Below are positions 45,619 through 55,248 of a DNA stretch of 64,000 bases, piece after piece. Under the pieces are notes generated by a model, which saw nothing but the letters and a program-made list of their open reading frames with translations, was not told where the DNA came from and did not search any database. Positions within the stretch are counted from its first letter, which is position 1. Each line of letters begins with the position of its first letter. The stretch is taken from positions 124,001 through 188,000 of the forward strand of contig NZ_JAESDI010000008.1 in the NCBI RefSeq assembly GCF_019249215.1, in the 5' to 3' direction. The stretch is from Alteromonas lipotrueae (lineage in GTDB: Bacteria > Pseudomonadota > Gammaproteobacteria > Enterobacterales > Alteromonadaceae). The translations under genes and the position numbers were made by a program.

Positions 45619-46008
45619 ATGCCAAAACAAACACTCGCGGTACTTCCCCAACAATTTACGATCCACAGCCTAGATGGCGACAGTGCAATTCCTTCAAATG
45701 TACTTCAAAGCCCGCTTTTTTTCTTGGGCAAAACAGAAGATGAACTGTCTATCGTTATCCCGTCGAACGTAGACGTTGATTCACTCGATTCTGACGAAGG
45801 CTGGCGAGCACTTGAACTGCTCGGCCCGCTGCATTTATCTATGGTGGGTATTATGGCGCAGATTGGTGCTGTACTTGCCGCAGTAAAAGTCTCTATCTTT
45901 GTTGTATCTACGTTCGAAACCGACTTTTTCCTTGTGAAAGATAATAAACTTGCTGATGCAAAAAAGGCATTAAAAAATGCAGGCTATACGGTACTTGAGG
46001 GTAAGTAG
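45619..46008 (+). CDS. ACT-domain-containing protein
   Basis: A 129-residue protein. The C-terminal part (ALELLGPLHLSMVGIMAQIGAVLAAVKVSIFVVSTFETDFFLVKDNKLADAKKAL) has the pattern of the ACT fold found in small amino-acid-sensing proteins. No enzyme domain is attached. The stop codon overlaps the GTG start of the EIIA-like gene by one base, so the two are co-translated. The DnaA-box-like cluster lies just upstream, the last copy 31 bp before the ATG. Ligand and role are unknown. Confidence 0.75.
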   Translation: MPKQTLAVLPQQFTIHSLDGDSAIPSNVLQSPLFFLGKTEDELSIVIPSNVDVDSLDSDEGWRALELLGPLHLSMVGIMAQIGAVLAAVKVSIFVVSTFETDFFLVKDNKLADAKKALKNAGYTVLEGK

Positions 46009-46511
46009 TGTTGATAGAAAAGCAACTAACCAAGCCTCCTGAAAATTTTAAAAAAGCCATTCCTATCGCCGCACCAGTTTCGGGCCATTGTATTTTACTG
46101 CAACACGTAAATGATGACTTGATAAACGCTGGGGCATGGGGGCCGGGTATGGCGCTTGTTACCGCTTCCAGTAAAGTGGTCTCCCCGTTTAATGCAACAG
46201 TAGTGAAAATAGATCCCCTAGACTACTCAATAGAAATTAAATCTTCTTTTGGGCTTAAATGTCGAATCAAATATGGTTTACACACCCAGATGTTGCATGG
46301 GGCTCAGTTTTTAACACAGTTGAAACGAGGCGAGAAGATAAAAGCAGGCGCCATGTTATTTAGTGTAAATTCTGCGTGGCTAAAACAACAAGGCGTGGAA
46401 AATATTTGTATAATGACCTTACTAAATGCCACAGCCCTATTAGGCGTGCTACCTACGCATCAAAAATTTGTTGATGCGTATAGCGACACGTTTATAACCC
46501 TGTATATATAG
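46008..46511 (+). CDS. EIIA-Glc-like protein lacking the phosphorylatable histidines
   Basis: A 167-residue protein aligning by eye with the glucose-specific PTS EIIA domain (AAPVSGHCILL, VVSPFNATVVKID, RIKYGLHTQMLHG, LKRGEKIKAGAMLF). In EIIA-Glc the active-site His90 lies in VHFGIDT; here the equivalent is K88 in IKYGLHT. The helper His75 position falls in PLDYSIEIK with no histidine. Phosphotransfer is therefore unlikely, and a binding or regulatory role is more plausible. The start is GTG, coupled to the preceding ACT-domain gene. No PTS EI, HPr or EIIBC gene is visible nearby. Confidence 0.72.
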   Translation: MLIEKQLTKPPENFKKAIPIAAPVSGHCILLQHVNDDLINAGAWGPGMALVTASSKVVSPFNATVVKIDPLDYSIEIKSSFGLKCRIKYGLHTQMLHGAQFLTQLKRGEKIKAGAMLFSVNSAWLKQQGVENICIMTLLNATALLGVLPTHQKFVDAYSDTFITLYI

Positions 46512-46595
46512 GCAAATTCGAACCCTTTTTGAAAATACATAATAACCAGCTTATTATGCACTTACACTAACTTCACGCTGTAAGGGAGTATCCTT

Positions 46596-46943
46596 TTGAG
46601 TACAACAATGTATGGCATCGCAAATTGCGACACGATTAAAAAAGCGAAGAAATGGCTTACCGAGAACAACATCGAATTTACTTTTCACGATTATAGAAAA
46701 GACGGCATAGACGCTGATTTTCTTGCCGAAGCTGAAGCCAACCTTGGTTATGAAGTGATGTTGAACAAACGTGGTACTACTTTTCGCCAACTTGAAGACA
46801 GTGATAAAACAGATATCACCCGCGAGAAAGCGTTAGCCTTGTTACTTGAACACCCTGCGATGGTGAAGCGCCCTATTTTAAATCATAGTGGTACGTTTCA
46901 TATTGGCTTTAAGCCTGCGCAGTATGAGGAAATATTTTGTTAA
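46596..46943 (+). CDS. yffB: ArsC/Spx-family reductase-like protein YffB
   Basis: A 115-residue thioredoxin-fold protein with the single redox cysteine in [14 protein letters not shown] and the conserved arginine region [18 protein letters not shown] with proper spacing supports the TTG start at 46,596 rather than the ATG twelve bases later. In E. coli yffB also precedes dapE, so the pair is conserved; arsenate reduction is not expected from that context. It overlaps dapE by 7 bp. Confidence 0.85.
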   Translation: MSTTMYGIANCDTIKKAKKWLTENNIEFTFHDYRKDGIDADFLAEAEANLGYEVMLNKRGTTFRQLEDSDKTDITREKALALLLEHPAMVKRPILNHSGTFHIGFKPAQYEEIFC

Positions 46944-48070
46944 ACGATAACGTAATAGACATCGCCAAAAACTTGATGAACAGGCGTTCGGTAACCCCAG
47001 AAGATGAAGGCTGCCAAGAAGCCATGAAAGACTTCTTAGGTACCTTTGGGTTTAACAACGAAACCATGGTGTTTGACGATACCACCAACCTTTGGTCTCG
47101 CCGTGGTACCGAAGGCCCTGTTTTTTGCTTTGCTGGTCACACCGATGTGGTACCTAGTGGGCCAGAAAGCGCATGGAAAACCCCGCCTTTTACGGCTACT
47201 GAAGTAGACGGGTATCTACATGGCCGTGGTGCTGCCGACATGAAAGGCAGTTTGGCCGCAATGTTAGTGGCAACGCGTAAATTTGTGGCTGATTATCCTG
47301 ATCACAAAGGCAGTATTGCGTATCTTATTACCAGTGACGAAGAAGGCCCATTTATTAATGGTACTACTCGTGTCATTGATACCCTTGAAGCGCGAAATGA
47401 AAAAATTACCTGGTGTGTGGTTGGCGAACCATCCTCTACCGATGAAGTGGGCGATATTGTTAAAAATGGTCGACGAGGCTCGCTCACCGGAGACCTTACG
47501 GTTAAGGGCATTCAAGGCCACGTTGCTTACCCCCATTTAGCAAAAAACCCCGTTCATTGTGCCACACCAGCATTAACTGAATTGGCACAATCTCATTGGG
47601 ATAATGGTAACGAGTTTTTCCCGCCCACCAGCTTCCAAATTTCAAATATTAATGGCGGTACCGGTGCAGGCAATGTGATCCCTGGGGAACTTCATGTGTG
47701 CTTTAACTTCCGGTTTTCAACCGAAGTGACAGATCAAGAACTGATCAAGCGTGTTACGACTATCTTGGATAAACACGAACTTGATTACGACATAAAGTGG
47801 ACGTTTAACGGACAGCCTTTTTTGACCGACTCAGGCCCGTTGTTAACGGCTACGGAAAAAGCAATTGCTGATGTACGTGGCAAGCCCACCATTTTATCTA
47901 CCGCAGGCGGCACATCTGATGGGCGATTTATTGCGCCGACTGGCGCACAAGTTATTGAGCTAGGACCAGTAAATGCCACTATTCATAAAATAGATGAATG
48001 CGTGAAAATGAGTGATTTAGAGGCATTAAGCGACATGTATTACGGTATTTTGGTAAATCTACTCGCATGA
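46937..48070 (+). CDS. dapE: Succinyl-diaminopimelate desuccinylase
   Basis: A 377-residue M20 metallopeptidase-fold enzyme beginning at a TTG. Metal and catalytic residues are H68 and D70 ([11 protein letters not shown]), D101 ([10 protein letters not shown]) and E135-E136 (TSDEEGPF). The lid domain has [20 protein letters not shown]. It releases succinate from N-succinyl-LL-diaminopimelate in lysine and peptidoglycan precursor synthesis. It overlaps yffB at its start and the M15 peptidase gene (ATGA) at its end. Confidence 0.95.
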   Translation: MLNDNVIDIAKNLMNRRSVTPEDEGCQEAMKDFLGTFGFNNETMVFDDTTNLWSRRGTEGPVFCFAGHTDVVPSGPESAWKTPPFTATEVDGYLHGRGAADMKGSLAAMLVATRKFVADYPDHKGSIAYLITSDEEGPFINGTTRVIDTLEARNEKITWCVVGEPSSTDEVGDIVKNGRRGSLTGDLTVKGIQGHVAYPHLAKNPVHCATPALTELAQSHWDNGNEFFPPTSFQISNINGGTGAGNVIPGELHVCFNFRFSTEVTDQELIKRVTTILDKHELDYDIKWTFNGQPFLTDSGPLLTATEKAIADVRGKPTILSTAGGTSDGRFIAPTGAQVIELGPVNATIHKIDECVKMSDLEALSDMYYGILVNLLA

Positions 48071-48750
48071 ACCCCGCTACCTGGTTAGGGCAAGATAATC
48101 CTCACCTTGTTGATGCAGGAAATGGACACTTCCTGCATGCTAACGTGCTAGCCGCTTTTGTTAATATGCAACAAGCCGCCCATAATGACGGTATAGATTT
48201 ATGCTTAGTAAGCAGCTTTCGTCACTTTGACAAACAGTGTGCTATTTGGAATAGAAAATGGCGTGGCGAAACGGCGCTGTTAGATAACGAGGGCACTACA
48301 TTAAACCCGAATACGTTATCAGACGTAGAAAAACTGCATGCAATACTGATGTGGTCAGCGTTACCTGGCGGTAGTCGACACCATTGGGGAAGTGACTTTG
48401 ATGTTTATGACAAGCACGCGGTTGAACAATGGGGCGGTAAGTTTTCGTTGGTTGATAGCGAATATCGTAAAGGTGGGCCTTGTTTCTCGTTAGCTACATG
48501 GCTTGAAGCGAATATGAGCACCTTTGGATTCTTTCGCCCATTTAGCGAAAATAAAGGTGGCGTAGCATGTGAGCTTTGGCACCTAAGCCATCGGGCTGTT
48601 GCCACTGAGTTTGAACAAGCGCTTTCGCTGGCTGAACTGACTACTGCCGTTGAACTCAGTAGCATTGAAGGTAAGGCTGTTGTGCTTGAGCATATTGATG
48701 AAATTTACTATCGCTACGTGTTAAATCGTGGCGTGAGTTGGGTTAGGTAA
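48067..48750 (+). CDS. M15-family (VanY/D-alanyl-D-alanine carboxypeptidase-like) peptidase
   Basis: A 227-residue protein with the zinc-site pattern of the M15 family: [22 protein letters not shown] (His and Asp ligands) and CELWHLSHR (third ligand His and catalytic Glu). No signal peptide is evident, so any action on cell-wall peptides would have to be on imported fragments, or export occurs by another route. It is translationally coupled to dapE, which makes a peptidoglycan or diaminopimelate connection attractive. Confidence 0.8.
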   Translation: MNPATWLGQDNPHLVDAGNGHFLHANVLAAFVNMQQAAHNDGIDLCLVSSFRHFDKQCAIWNRKWRGETALLDNEGTTLNPNTLSDVEKLHAILMWSALPGGSRHHWGSDFDVYDKHAVEQWGGKFSLVDSEYRKGGPCFSLATWLEANMSTFGFFRPFSENKGGVACELWHLSHRAVATEFEQALSLAELTTAVELSSIEGKAVVLEHIDEIYYRYVLNRGVSWVR

Positions 48751-48785
48751 GCTCTCACAACTAAAAAGCTTTAATGGAGACAGTG

Positions 48786-48953
48786 ATGGATACGCTTTGG
48801 GTTGTCATTATTATCGTTATTGTATTGGGCGTGGTGATTGGCAATATTACACTGTTAAAATACAGCGCTAAATTTAAATTCCCAACACCGCTTAAAAAGA
48901 ACGATGATAAGCAAAAGAAAAATGGGTTTGAAGATGAAGAGGACGACTGGTAA
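48786..48953 (+). CDS. DUF2897-like small membrane protein
   Basis: A 55-residue protein starting at ATG 48,786 behind TGGAGACAGTG. One N-terminal membrane helix (LWVVIIIVIVLGVVIGNITLL) is followed by a short Lys-rich segment and an acidic end (FEDEEDDW). It fits the DUF2897 family often found behind dapE-linked genes, and resembles in layout the small YpfN protein behind E. coli dapE. Function is unknown. Confidence 0.75.
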   Translation: MDTLWVVIIIVIVLGVVIGNITLLKYSAKFKFPTPLKKNDDKQKKNGFEDEEDDW

Positions 48954-49034
48954 AACAGTCGCCCTATATTAAGCGCCCCACATTAAAATTGCTCAAATCT
49001 GGGCGTAAATCTGACCCCGCCCGCCTGCTATTTT

Positions 49035-49361
49035 TTAAAGCGGCGACGTTTTTACAGCAGTACCGCTAATGCTCACCATCAACATACTGCCTTTGTCACC
49101 AATAACTTGGTAGTCAAGATCTATCCCCACAACTGCGTTAGCACCCATGCTACGCGCCTCGTGCTCAAGTTCTGTAAACGCTAGTTTTCTTGCCCGCGTT
49201 AACTCTTCTTCATATGAACCAGAACGGCCACCTACAATGTCACGAATAGAGGCAAATAAATCTTTTACTATGTTAGCGCCCATTACGGCTTCGCCAACTA
49301 CAATGCCATAGTAGGCTTCAATTTTTTGGCCTTCCAAAGTAGGCGTAGTTGAAATTATCAT
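49035..49361 (-). CDS. YbjQ/UPF0145 family protein
   Basis: A 108-residue soluble protein with the family pattern [21 protein letters not shown], then [21 protein letters not shown] and [13 protein letters not shown]. Members form pentamers and were named as possible heavy-metal-binding proteins, but no cysteine or histidine site is visible here. It stands alone, transcribed away from DUF2897. Confidence 0.88.
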   Translation of the reverse strand: MIISTTPTLEGQKIEAYYGIVVGEAVMGANIVKDLFASIRDIVGGRSGSYEEELTRARKLAFTELEHEARSMGANAVVGIDLDYQVIGDKGSMLMVSISGTAVKTSPL

Positions 49362-49476
49362 GGGTTGCTCCTTGCTGAGTAGTTATAAAAATTTGGTTTA
49401 TTATTTTGGCCTTATAGTAGACCATTAGATATCTTGTTGAAGTGCTAATCACATAGCACCTGGTTATCCTAGCCTA

Positions 49477-49878
49477 TTAAGATAATGCCTGCTTCAGCAC
49501 GTCTACCAATTCGGTCGCTTTGTCTTCAGGGTAAGCCACAACGGCTTGCGCGCCCCAAATTGGCTTTGGCCATGCGATATCACTTTTATACCTTGCAACA
49601 TGGTGAATATGCAACTGACTCACCACATTACCCAGTGCCGCTACGTTTAATTTATCGGGTGAAAATTGCGATTGCAGTAAACGGCTCACCTGTGCCGACT
49701 CACTTAAAAACTGTTGTTGTTGGACATCTGACAACTCAATGATTTCAGTTACCCCATCTACACGAGGCACCAATATCAGCCATGGAAACTGACTATCATT
49801 CATCAGTAAAACCCGACAAAGGGGTAAATCGTGGATAAAGAACGTATCAGCCTCTAGCCTTGCATCTAACTTAAACAC
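49477..49878 (-). CDS. HIT-domain protein
   Basis: I take the start as the GTG at 49,878, overlapping the astE stop by 8 bp. This gives FKLDARLEADTFF at the N-terminus as in relatives, instead of a start at 49,905 deep inside astE. The 133-residue product has the nucleotide-binding histidine triad region QLHIHHVARY and the preceding LGNVVS segment. Hydrolysis of dinucleoside polyphosphates or AMP-lysine-type substrates is typical of the superfamily; the specific substrate is unknown. Confidence 0.83.
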   Translation of the reverse strand: MFKLDARLEADTFFIHDLPLCRVLLMNDSQFPWLILVPRVDGVTEIIELSDVQQQQFLSESAQVSRLLQSQFSPDKLNVAALGNVVSQLHIHHVARYKSDIAWPKPIWGAQAVVAYPEDKATELVDVLKQALS

Positions 49879-50908
49879 TGAGTTTCTCCAGCTTTGTAGG
49901 TACAACCGTTAATAAAGCGCGCTGTCCTATTGCCACATTCGCATTAGGAAACACTATCGCTTCGCCGTCTTGCTGCGCAGTATAGGTAGCACCGGTTTCG
50001 GTCGCCAATACCGTGCCTTTAGCATAATCGGTAAAATTAGGTGTGTCGTCATCGAAATGCAACGTGAAATCGTTTTGATGGCGATTAATGACTTGATTCA
50101 CGCGATAAATATCTAACGAGTCTATATCAACGTCAGGTCTAAAATCATCTTCACAAATAAGAGCAGTAATTGATTGTTTCGCCGCTTCGAACCGGCTCAT
50201 GTCGTTTTGACCAAACGGTTGCACTTTACCCAGTTCGACGGTAAAGGCATGCGCTTGGTGCTGCACTGAAGAAGAGTAGCTAAACGTTGTGGTCGCTGAC
50301 TCAGACAGCAATATGGTTTGAATACCACACGCGGCTAAAAATCCAAGCTGGCTTTTGCTGTGCGCTTTACCATGTAAATACGGGTATACCGCAAACTTTT
50401 CATTTTTAGACTCACGAATAGCTGTATGTAAATCGTAGTGGTATTTCTCATCACCAGGAAGTGCCACAGAGAAAAATGCTGTTATCGCGTCTTCCAGTAC
50501 TTTAGCCCGTTTGCGCTCACTGTTGTTGCACCCTTCCCCTTTGGAGTGAGCACCATTAAACAACCGGTTCATGTTTTCTTCTACAAATCTTTCGGCAATA
50601 TCCATGGCGGGTAAGTTGCCAAATAGAAAAAGTACGCGATGGCTAAGCTCGAGCTTGTTAGTAAGAATATGCTGTACCAGCTCGTCGCATATTTCGATGG
50701 GGGCCGTTTCATTTCCATGAACGCCGCTAGATAGCACAACATGCTTATTAATAGACGTTTTCGCAACGGGCGTGAAGGCGATAATTCCGGGTGCAGTAAT
50801 AGTAACGTCAGTACCATTGTCTAACGTAAATTGAATCGAAGAGGTAAATAACTCTGGTTGAGTTCTAGACAAAGAAAGAAAATTTCCTTGCTCGATAAGT
50901 TGTTGCAT
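49871..50908 (-). CDS. astE: Succinylglutamate desuccinylase
   Basis: A 345-residue zinc carboxypeptidase-fold enzyme with H64 and E67 (SGVHGNETAP) as ligands and the later DLHTAIRES segment supplying the third histidine and an arginine. In the AST pathway it releases glutamate and succinate in the final step of arginine breakdown. The other ast genes are not in the window, so a broader succinylglutamate-desuccinylase/aspartoacylase-family role cannot be excluded. Confidence 0.88.
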   Translation of the reverse strand: MQQLIEQGNFLSLSRTQPELFTSSIQFTLDNGTDVTITAPGIIAFTPVAKTSINKHVVLSSGVHGNETAPIEICDELVQHILTNKLELSHRVLFLFGNLPAMDIAERFVEENMNRLFNGAHSKGEGCNNSERKRAKVLEDAITAFFSVALPGDEKYHYDLHTAIRESKNEKFAVYPYLHGKAHSKSQLGFLAACGIQTILLSESATTTFSYSSSVQHQAHAFTVELGKVQPFGQNDMSRFEAAKQSITALICEDDFRPDVDIDSLDIYRVNQVINRHQNDFTLHFDDDTPNFTDYAKGTVLATETGATYTAQQDGEAIVFPNANVAIGQRALLTVVPTKLEKLSV

Positions 50909-50999
50909 ACAAAAACCAATAGTAGCTTGAATAGCGCTAGTTTAGCGATTCAGCCAAGCGAATGCACGTATTGCCACTTGCAAACTGGGGGTATTTTAT

Positions 51000-52301
51000 T
51001 TACGCACGTAAAGGAGAGTTACCGACGATAATTTCTTGCTGAGCTAGACCAATAAAGTCATTTAAAGGAATGGCTTTTGAAAACAAGTAGCCCTGCCCTA
51101 TGGTTACCCCCACTTCTCGAAGAATGTGCAGTTGAGCAATGGTTTCTACACCCTCGGCAATCACATCGCAGTTCTTCGCTTTACCGATGATTTTGGCAGC
51201 CTCGATAATAGCGCGATTAACAGGATGTTTAGCGAGTTCTATAACAAAGGTTTTGTCTATTTTAAGCGCGCTTAAATCAAGATCTCGAATATAAGCTAGG
51301 TTTGAATAGCCCTTGCCGAAGTCATCCACCGAAATAGCTACCCCTAAGGCCCGCAATTCATCCAGTTGCTTTTTCACCATCAGTGAGTTGGACAATGCAA
51401 CGTCTTCTGTTAATTCCAACTCTATACGGGTAAGCGGCATGGAATAAGACTTACTGAGCATCTTCAAGGAAGGGATAAGGTGGTTATCATACAATTGAGT
51501 AGGCGATATATTAACCGACAAGGTGAGCGATAAACGGTGGATATCAAAATCAACTAAACTTCTAAACGCTTGCTCTAATGTCCAATAGCCCAGTTCATTC
51601 ATCATATTATAGGATTCTGCCGCTTCGATAAGCGGGCCAGGAAATAACACGCCGTCTAACGGGTGATTCCAGCGAAGTAAGCACTCAGCACCGATAACTT
51701 CAAGGGTTTGCAAGTTAACTTTGGGTTGAAAGTAGAGCTCTAATTCATTTTGCGATAAGGCGCGTTTCAAATCAGCTTTTAAGGCAAGACTCCGACCAGT
51801 GTCCGTTTTATCCTGCATATTATAGAGGAAGAAATTTTCGTACTTATTTTCTTTCGCTTGCTTTAGTGCCGCTTCACCACGAGACACAAAAGCGGTAATT
51901 TCAAACGCCTGACTATCTGATGTCACTACACCTACATTAAAATCGGCAATGAACGCATGACCATCGTGATGCATAGGGGTTTTGAAATGCTCGACAAGCC
52001 GTTCGAACATGTCGCGCATTTGGCTTGAACTTCGCGTACCGGGAAACGCTATACCAAATACATCACCACTTATTCTGCCAAGGCGGATATCAACACCAAA
52101 CAGAGATTGAATGCGGTTAGCAATTTCTAGCAGAAACCTGTCACCAATATTAATACCTAAACTGGTGGTTACATCTGAGAAACGGACCACATCTACCAAC
52201 ATTAATGATAACGACGGATGCAATACACCACACTTCGACACTGTGTCGATAAATGCAAATCGATTGGGAAGTGTAGCCAGCGACTTATGATGTTGGCTCA
52301 T
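51000..52301 (-). CDS. Degenerate GGDEF plus EAL protein, probable cyclic-di-GMP phosphodiesterase
   Basis: A 433-residue soluble protein. The GGDEF loop has decayed to SGDVF (78-82), so cyclase activity is unlikely. The EAL domain keeps E206-C-L-L-R (ExLxR), ELELTED, D326-D327 and ALKIDKTFV. Its loop-6 motif reads DDFGKGYS rather than DDFGTGYS, a change that may affect dimerisation or metal binding. Net phosphodiesterase or receptor function is expected. It is followed by a 91-bp gap and then astE. Confidence 0.85.
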   Translation of the reverse strand: MSQHHKSLATLPNRFAFIDTVSKCGVLHPSLSLMLVDVVRFSDVTTSLGINIGDRFLLEIANRIQSLFGVDIRLGRISGDVFGIAFPGTRSSSQMRDMFERLVEHFKTPMHHDGHAFIADFNVGVVTSDSQAFEITAFVSRGEAALKQAKENKYENFFLYNMQDKTDTGRSLALKADLKRALSQNELELYFQPKVNLQTLEVIGAECLLRWNHPLDGVLFPGPLIEAAESYNMMNELGYWTLEQAFRSLVDFDIHRLSLTLSVNISPTQLYDNHLIPSLKMLSKSYSMPLTRIELELTEDVALSNSLMVKKQLDELRALGVAISVDDFGKGYSNLAYIRDLDLSALKIDKTFVIELAKHPVNRAIIEAAKIIGKAKNCDVIAEGVETIAQLHILREVGVTIGQGYLFSKAIPLNDFIGLAQQEIIVGNSPLRA

Positions 52302-52498
52302 GACGGTTTCCTTGCACTAAACGGCGGCTAGGTGCTAAAAATAAGCAAACGGTAGTTCAACACGACTTAATACTTAGAGCAACTCGCAATTAGTATATAA
52401 ATCGATACACAATTATATATCGTAGACTTTTCTCTTATGATTCCGCTATGTATTGATTTTTAATTTATTTTTGGTTTAAGCGGGTAAAAAGGTCACAA

Positions 52499-52539
52499 CA
52501 AAAAGCCCGGAAAGCATAGCATTCCCGGGCTTTTTTTTT
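52499..52539. terminator. Intrinsic terminator of glgP
   Basis: Stem AGCCCGG/CCGGGCT with a 14-nt loop, flanked by a T run on each side: nine T on the plus strand and, read on the minus strand, T5 after the stem. It lies just after the glgP stop codon (minus strand). Confidence 0.82.
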
Positions 52540-52553
52540 GAGAGTCGTTGAGA

Positions 52554-55031
52554 CTAGCTTTCGATCTTACACGGTGAAAGTTTCCAAATACGTTCTACGT
52601 AATCTTTGATTGAACGGTCTGAGGTAAACTTACCCATTTTAGCGGTATTGATAATCGCCATCTTAGCCCAACGTGCTTTGTCGCGGTACGCCTCATCAAT
52701 GGCGATTTGCGCATCGCAATAGCTACGGAAATCAGCTAATACCATGTATTGATCACCATGATCTAACAAGCTTTGCTTAATCGACACTAGCGCACCTGGT
52801 TTACCCGGCGTGAAGTAATCGGTTTCTAGCCAATCAAGAACGGCTTTAATTTCAGGGTCGCGGTAGTAGTAATCGTAAGGCTTGTAGCCTTTATCCTTCA
52901 GTTCGTGAACTTCTTCAACCGTTAAGCCAAAGATAAAGATGTTGTCATCGCCCACTTCTTCAGCAATCTCTACGTTAGCACCATCAAGCGTACCTACGGT
53001 AATAGCGCCGTTAAGTGCCAACTTCATGTTACCAGTTCCAGACGCCTCTTTTCCTGCGGTACTAATTTGCTCAGAAACATCTGATGCAGGGATCATTTTC
53101 TCAGCAAGAGACACGCGGTAGTTCGGCAAGAACACCACTTTAATTTTGTTGTTAACACGCGGGTCATTATTGATTTTATCAGCCACTTTATTGATGGCGT
53201 AAATAATATCTTTCGCTAACTTGTAACCCGGTGCTGCTTTCGCGCCGAAAATGAATACACGAGGCACCATATCGTAATCAGGATTTTCAAGCAGTCGACG
53301 ATACAAAGCCATTATATGAAGCAAATTCAAGTGTTGACGCTTGTATTCGTGAAGGCGTTTAATTTGCACATCGAAAATAGCGTTTACATCTACTTCAATG
53401 TCTAACGATGCTCGAATTTCATCAGCCAGCAACTGCTTGTTGTTAAGCTTCACTTGCATGAATTGCTTTTGGAACGTTTTGTTATCGGCGTACTTTTCTA
53501 GCGCTTCAAGTTTGTATAAATCTTTTGGCCAATCTGAACCAATTTTCTTATCAATTAATTTAGAAAGTTCTGGGTTACACGCTTTTAACCAACGACGCGG
53601 CGTTATGCCATTCGTTACGTTCGTTAATTTACCAGGCCATAGTGCATCAAACTCTGGGAACAAATCAGACTTCACCAAGCGAGAGTGCATTTCGGCTACG
53701 CCGTTAACAGCAAACGAACCAATGACCGATAAATGGCCCATACGTACCATCTTCTCGTTGCCTTCTTCAATAATAGAAAGCTTCGCTTTAATGCGGTTGT
53801 CGCTTGGCCACTTCTTATCTACTTCAGCCATGAATCTATGGTTAATTTCATAGATGATTTCCAAATGCCGCGGTAGGATTTTTTCAATCATACGTGCAGG
53901 CCACTTTTCTAGGGCTTCAGGTAATAATGTGTGGTTGGTATAAGCAAATACTTTCGTGCTGATCCCCCATGCTTGATCCCAATCTAATTCTGCGCGGTCA
54001 ACTAATATACGCATAAGTTCAGGGATGGCGATGGCTGGGTGTGTATCATTTAATTGGATAACAACCTGATCAGCAAAGCGGCTCCAGTCATCACCATGGG
54101 CACGTTTGTAACGGCGAATGATGTCTTTTAATGAACATGAGCAGAAGAAATACTGCTGAATTAAACGAAGCTCTTTACCCGCTTCAGTTTCATCGTTCGG
54201 ATAAAGTACCTTTGAAATGGTCTCTGCCTGTACGTTTTCACGCTGTGCATCTACGTAACCACCGGCGTTAAATACATCCCAATTGAAGTAATCAGAGGAA
54301 TCTGACTGCCATAAACGCAACACGTTTACGGTTTTGCCTTCATAGCCTACGACAGGAATATCCCATGGGATCCCTTTTACAATAGAACCAGGGTGCCATT
54401 CTTTTTGAATACGACCGCTTTCGCCATACTTAGTTTCTACATAACCAAATAAAGGCACTTCTTGAATTGACTCTGGGCGGCAAATTTCCCAAGGGTTACC
54501 GTAATCGCGCCAGCTATCAGGGCGTTCTATCTGCGCACCACTCTTAATTTCTTGACGGAAAAGACCATGCTCATAATGAATACCATAACCAATGGCAGGC
54601 AATTCCATCGTAGCAAGTGAGTCGATAAAGCACGCAGCTAAGCGCCCTAACCCGCCGTTACCTAGTGCCATGTCTGGCTCTTCTTCCATGATGTCGGTAA
54701 TTTCAACACCGAGTTCTTTTAATGCGCCACTGGCAACATCAAATAAGCCTAAGTTTTGAAGGTTATTTGATAGCAAACGACCCATTAGGAATTCTGCAGA
54801 AAAATAGTGCACTGCACGAGTATCATTGAAGTAGTGACTTTTTTGCGTTTTACGAAGGCCTTCTAGTACCTGAGCCTGAATGGCTGCACAGGTGGCTTTC
54901 CACCATGCGTGGTTGTTGGCCTTATTTTCATCCGTACCTAGCGTACAGTGAAGGTGCTTAACAATAGCAGCTTTAAATTCAGCCTTGTCTAGCGGTGAAG
55001 AGGGTTGCGTTTTGGCAGCTTTTGCGTTCAT
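52554..55031 (-). CDS. glgP: Glycogen/maltodextrin phosphorylase
   Basis: An 825-residue PLP-dependent enzyme read from ATG 55,031; a GTG four codons upstream is also in frame. The PLP lysine is K670 in [14 protein letters not shown]. Other family features are [16 protein letters not shown]-type glycine-rich text near residue 125 ([10 protein letters not shown]), [14 protein letters not shown] and [17 protein letters not shown]. It cleaves alpha-1,4-glucan with phosphate to glucose-1-phosphate, which phosphoglucomutase, encoded next upstream on the same strand, converts to glucose-6-phosphate. A terminator at 55,162 separates the two genes, so they are controlled separately. Confidence 0.95.
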   Translation of the reverse strand: MNAKAAKTQPSSPLDKAEFKAAIVKHLHCTLGTDENKANNHAWWKATCAAIQAQVLEGLRKTQKSHYFNDTRAVHYFSAEFLMGRLLSNNLQNLGLFDVASGALKELGVEITDIMEEEPDMALGNGGLGRLAACFIDSLATMELPAIGYGIHYEHGLFRQEIKSGAQIERPDSWRDYGNPWEICRPESIQEVPLFGYVETKYGESGRIQKEWHPGSIVKGIPWDIPVVGYEGKTVNVLRLWQSDSSDYFNWDVFNAGGYVDAQRENVQAETISKVLYPNDETEAGKELRLIQQYFFCSCSLKDIIRRYKRAHGDDWSRFADQVVIQLNDTHPAIAIPELMRILVDRAELDWDQAWGISTKVFAYTNHTLLPEALEKWPARMIEKILPRHLEIIYEINHRFMAEVDKKWPSDNRIKAKLSIIEEGNEKMVRMGHLSVIGSFAVNGVAEMHSRLVKSDLFPEFDALWPGKLTNVTNGITPRRWLKACNPELSKLIDKKIGSDWPKDLYKLEALEKYADNKTFQKQFMQVKLNNKQLLADEIRASLDIEVDVNAIFDVQIKRLHEYKRQHLNLLHIMALYRRLLENPDYDMVPRVFIFGAKAAPGYKLAKDIIYAINKVADKINNDPRVNNKIKVVFLPNYRVSLAEKMIPASDVSEQISTAGKEASGTGNMKLALNGAITVGTLDGANVEIAEEVGDDNIFIFGLTVEEVHELKDKGYKPYDYYYRDPEIKAVLDWLETDYFTPGKPGALVSIKQSLLDHGDQYMVLADFRSYCDAQIAIDEAYRDKARWAKMAIINTAKMGKFTSDRSIKDYVERIWKLSPCKIES

Positions 55032-55161
55032 TTTGCGTCTCACTCTGGTTGATGTGTACTAAGGCACACTCAATGTGTAATTTAATTACAGAAAAAATCA
55101 ACGATATGAGAGCAATATAGCAGTGCTTAAACGATTATGTTGTGATAATTTTGTTAAAATA

Positions 55162-55196
55162 ACAAAAAACCGGATGAAAACGTATGCATTCACCCG
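55162..55196 (-). terminator. Intrinsic terminator of pgm
   Basis: On the minus strand CGGGTGAA pairs with TTCATCCG (one G-U pair) around a 10-nt loop and is followed by GTTTTTTG. It lies about 53 bp downstream of the pgm stop and before glgP. Confidence 0.7.
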
Positions 55197-55248
55197 ACTT
55201 TTAACACCATATTAACAATAAAAAGCTTGGGAAGGTTGTTTTTTGACC

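Noticed and set aside
53398-53853. 151-codon plus-strand frame inside glgP
   Set aside because: Antisense to conserved phosphorylase sequence, no motif of its own.
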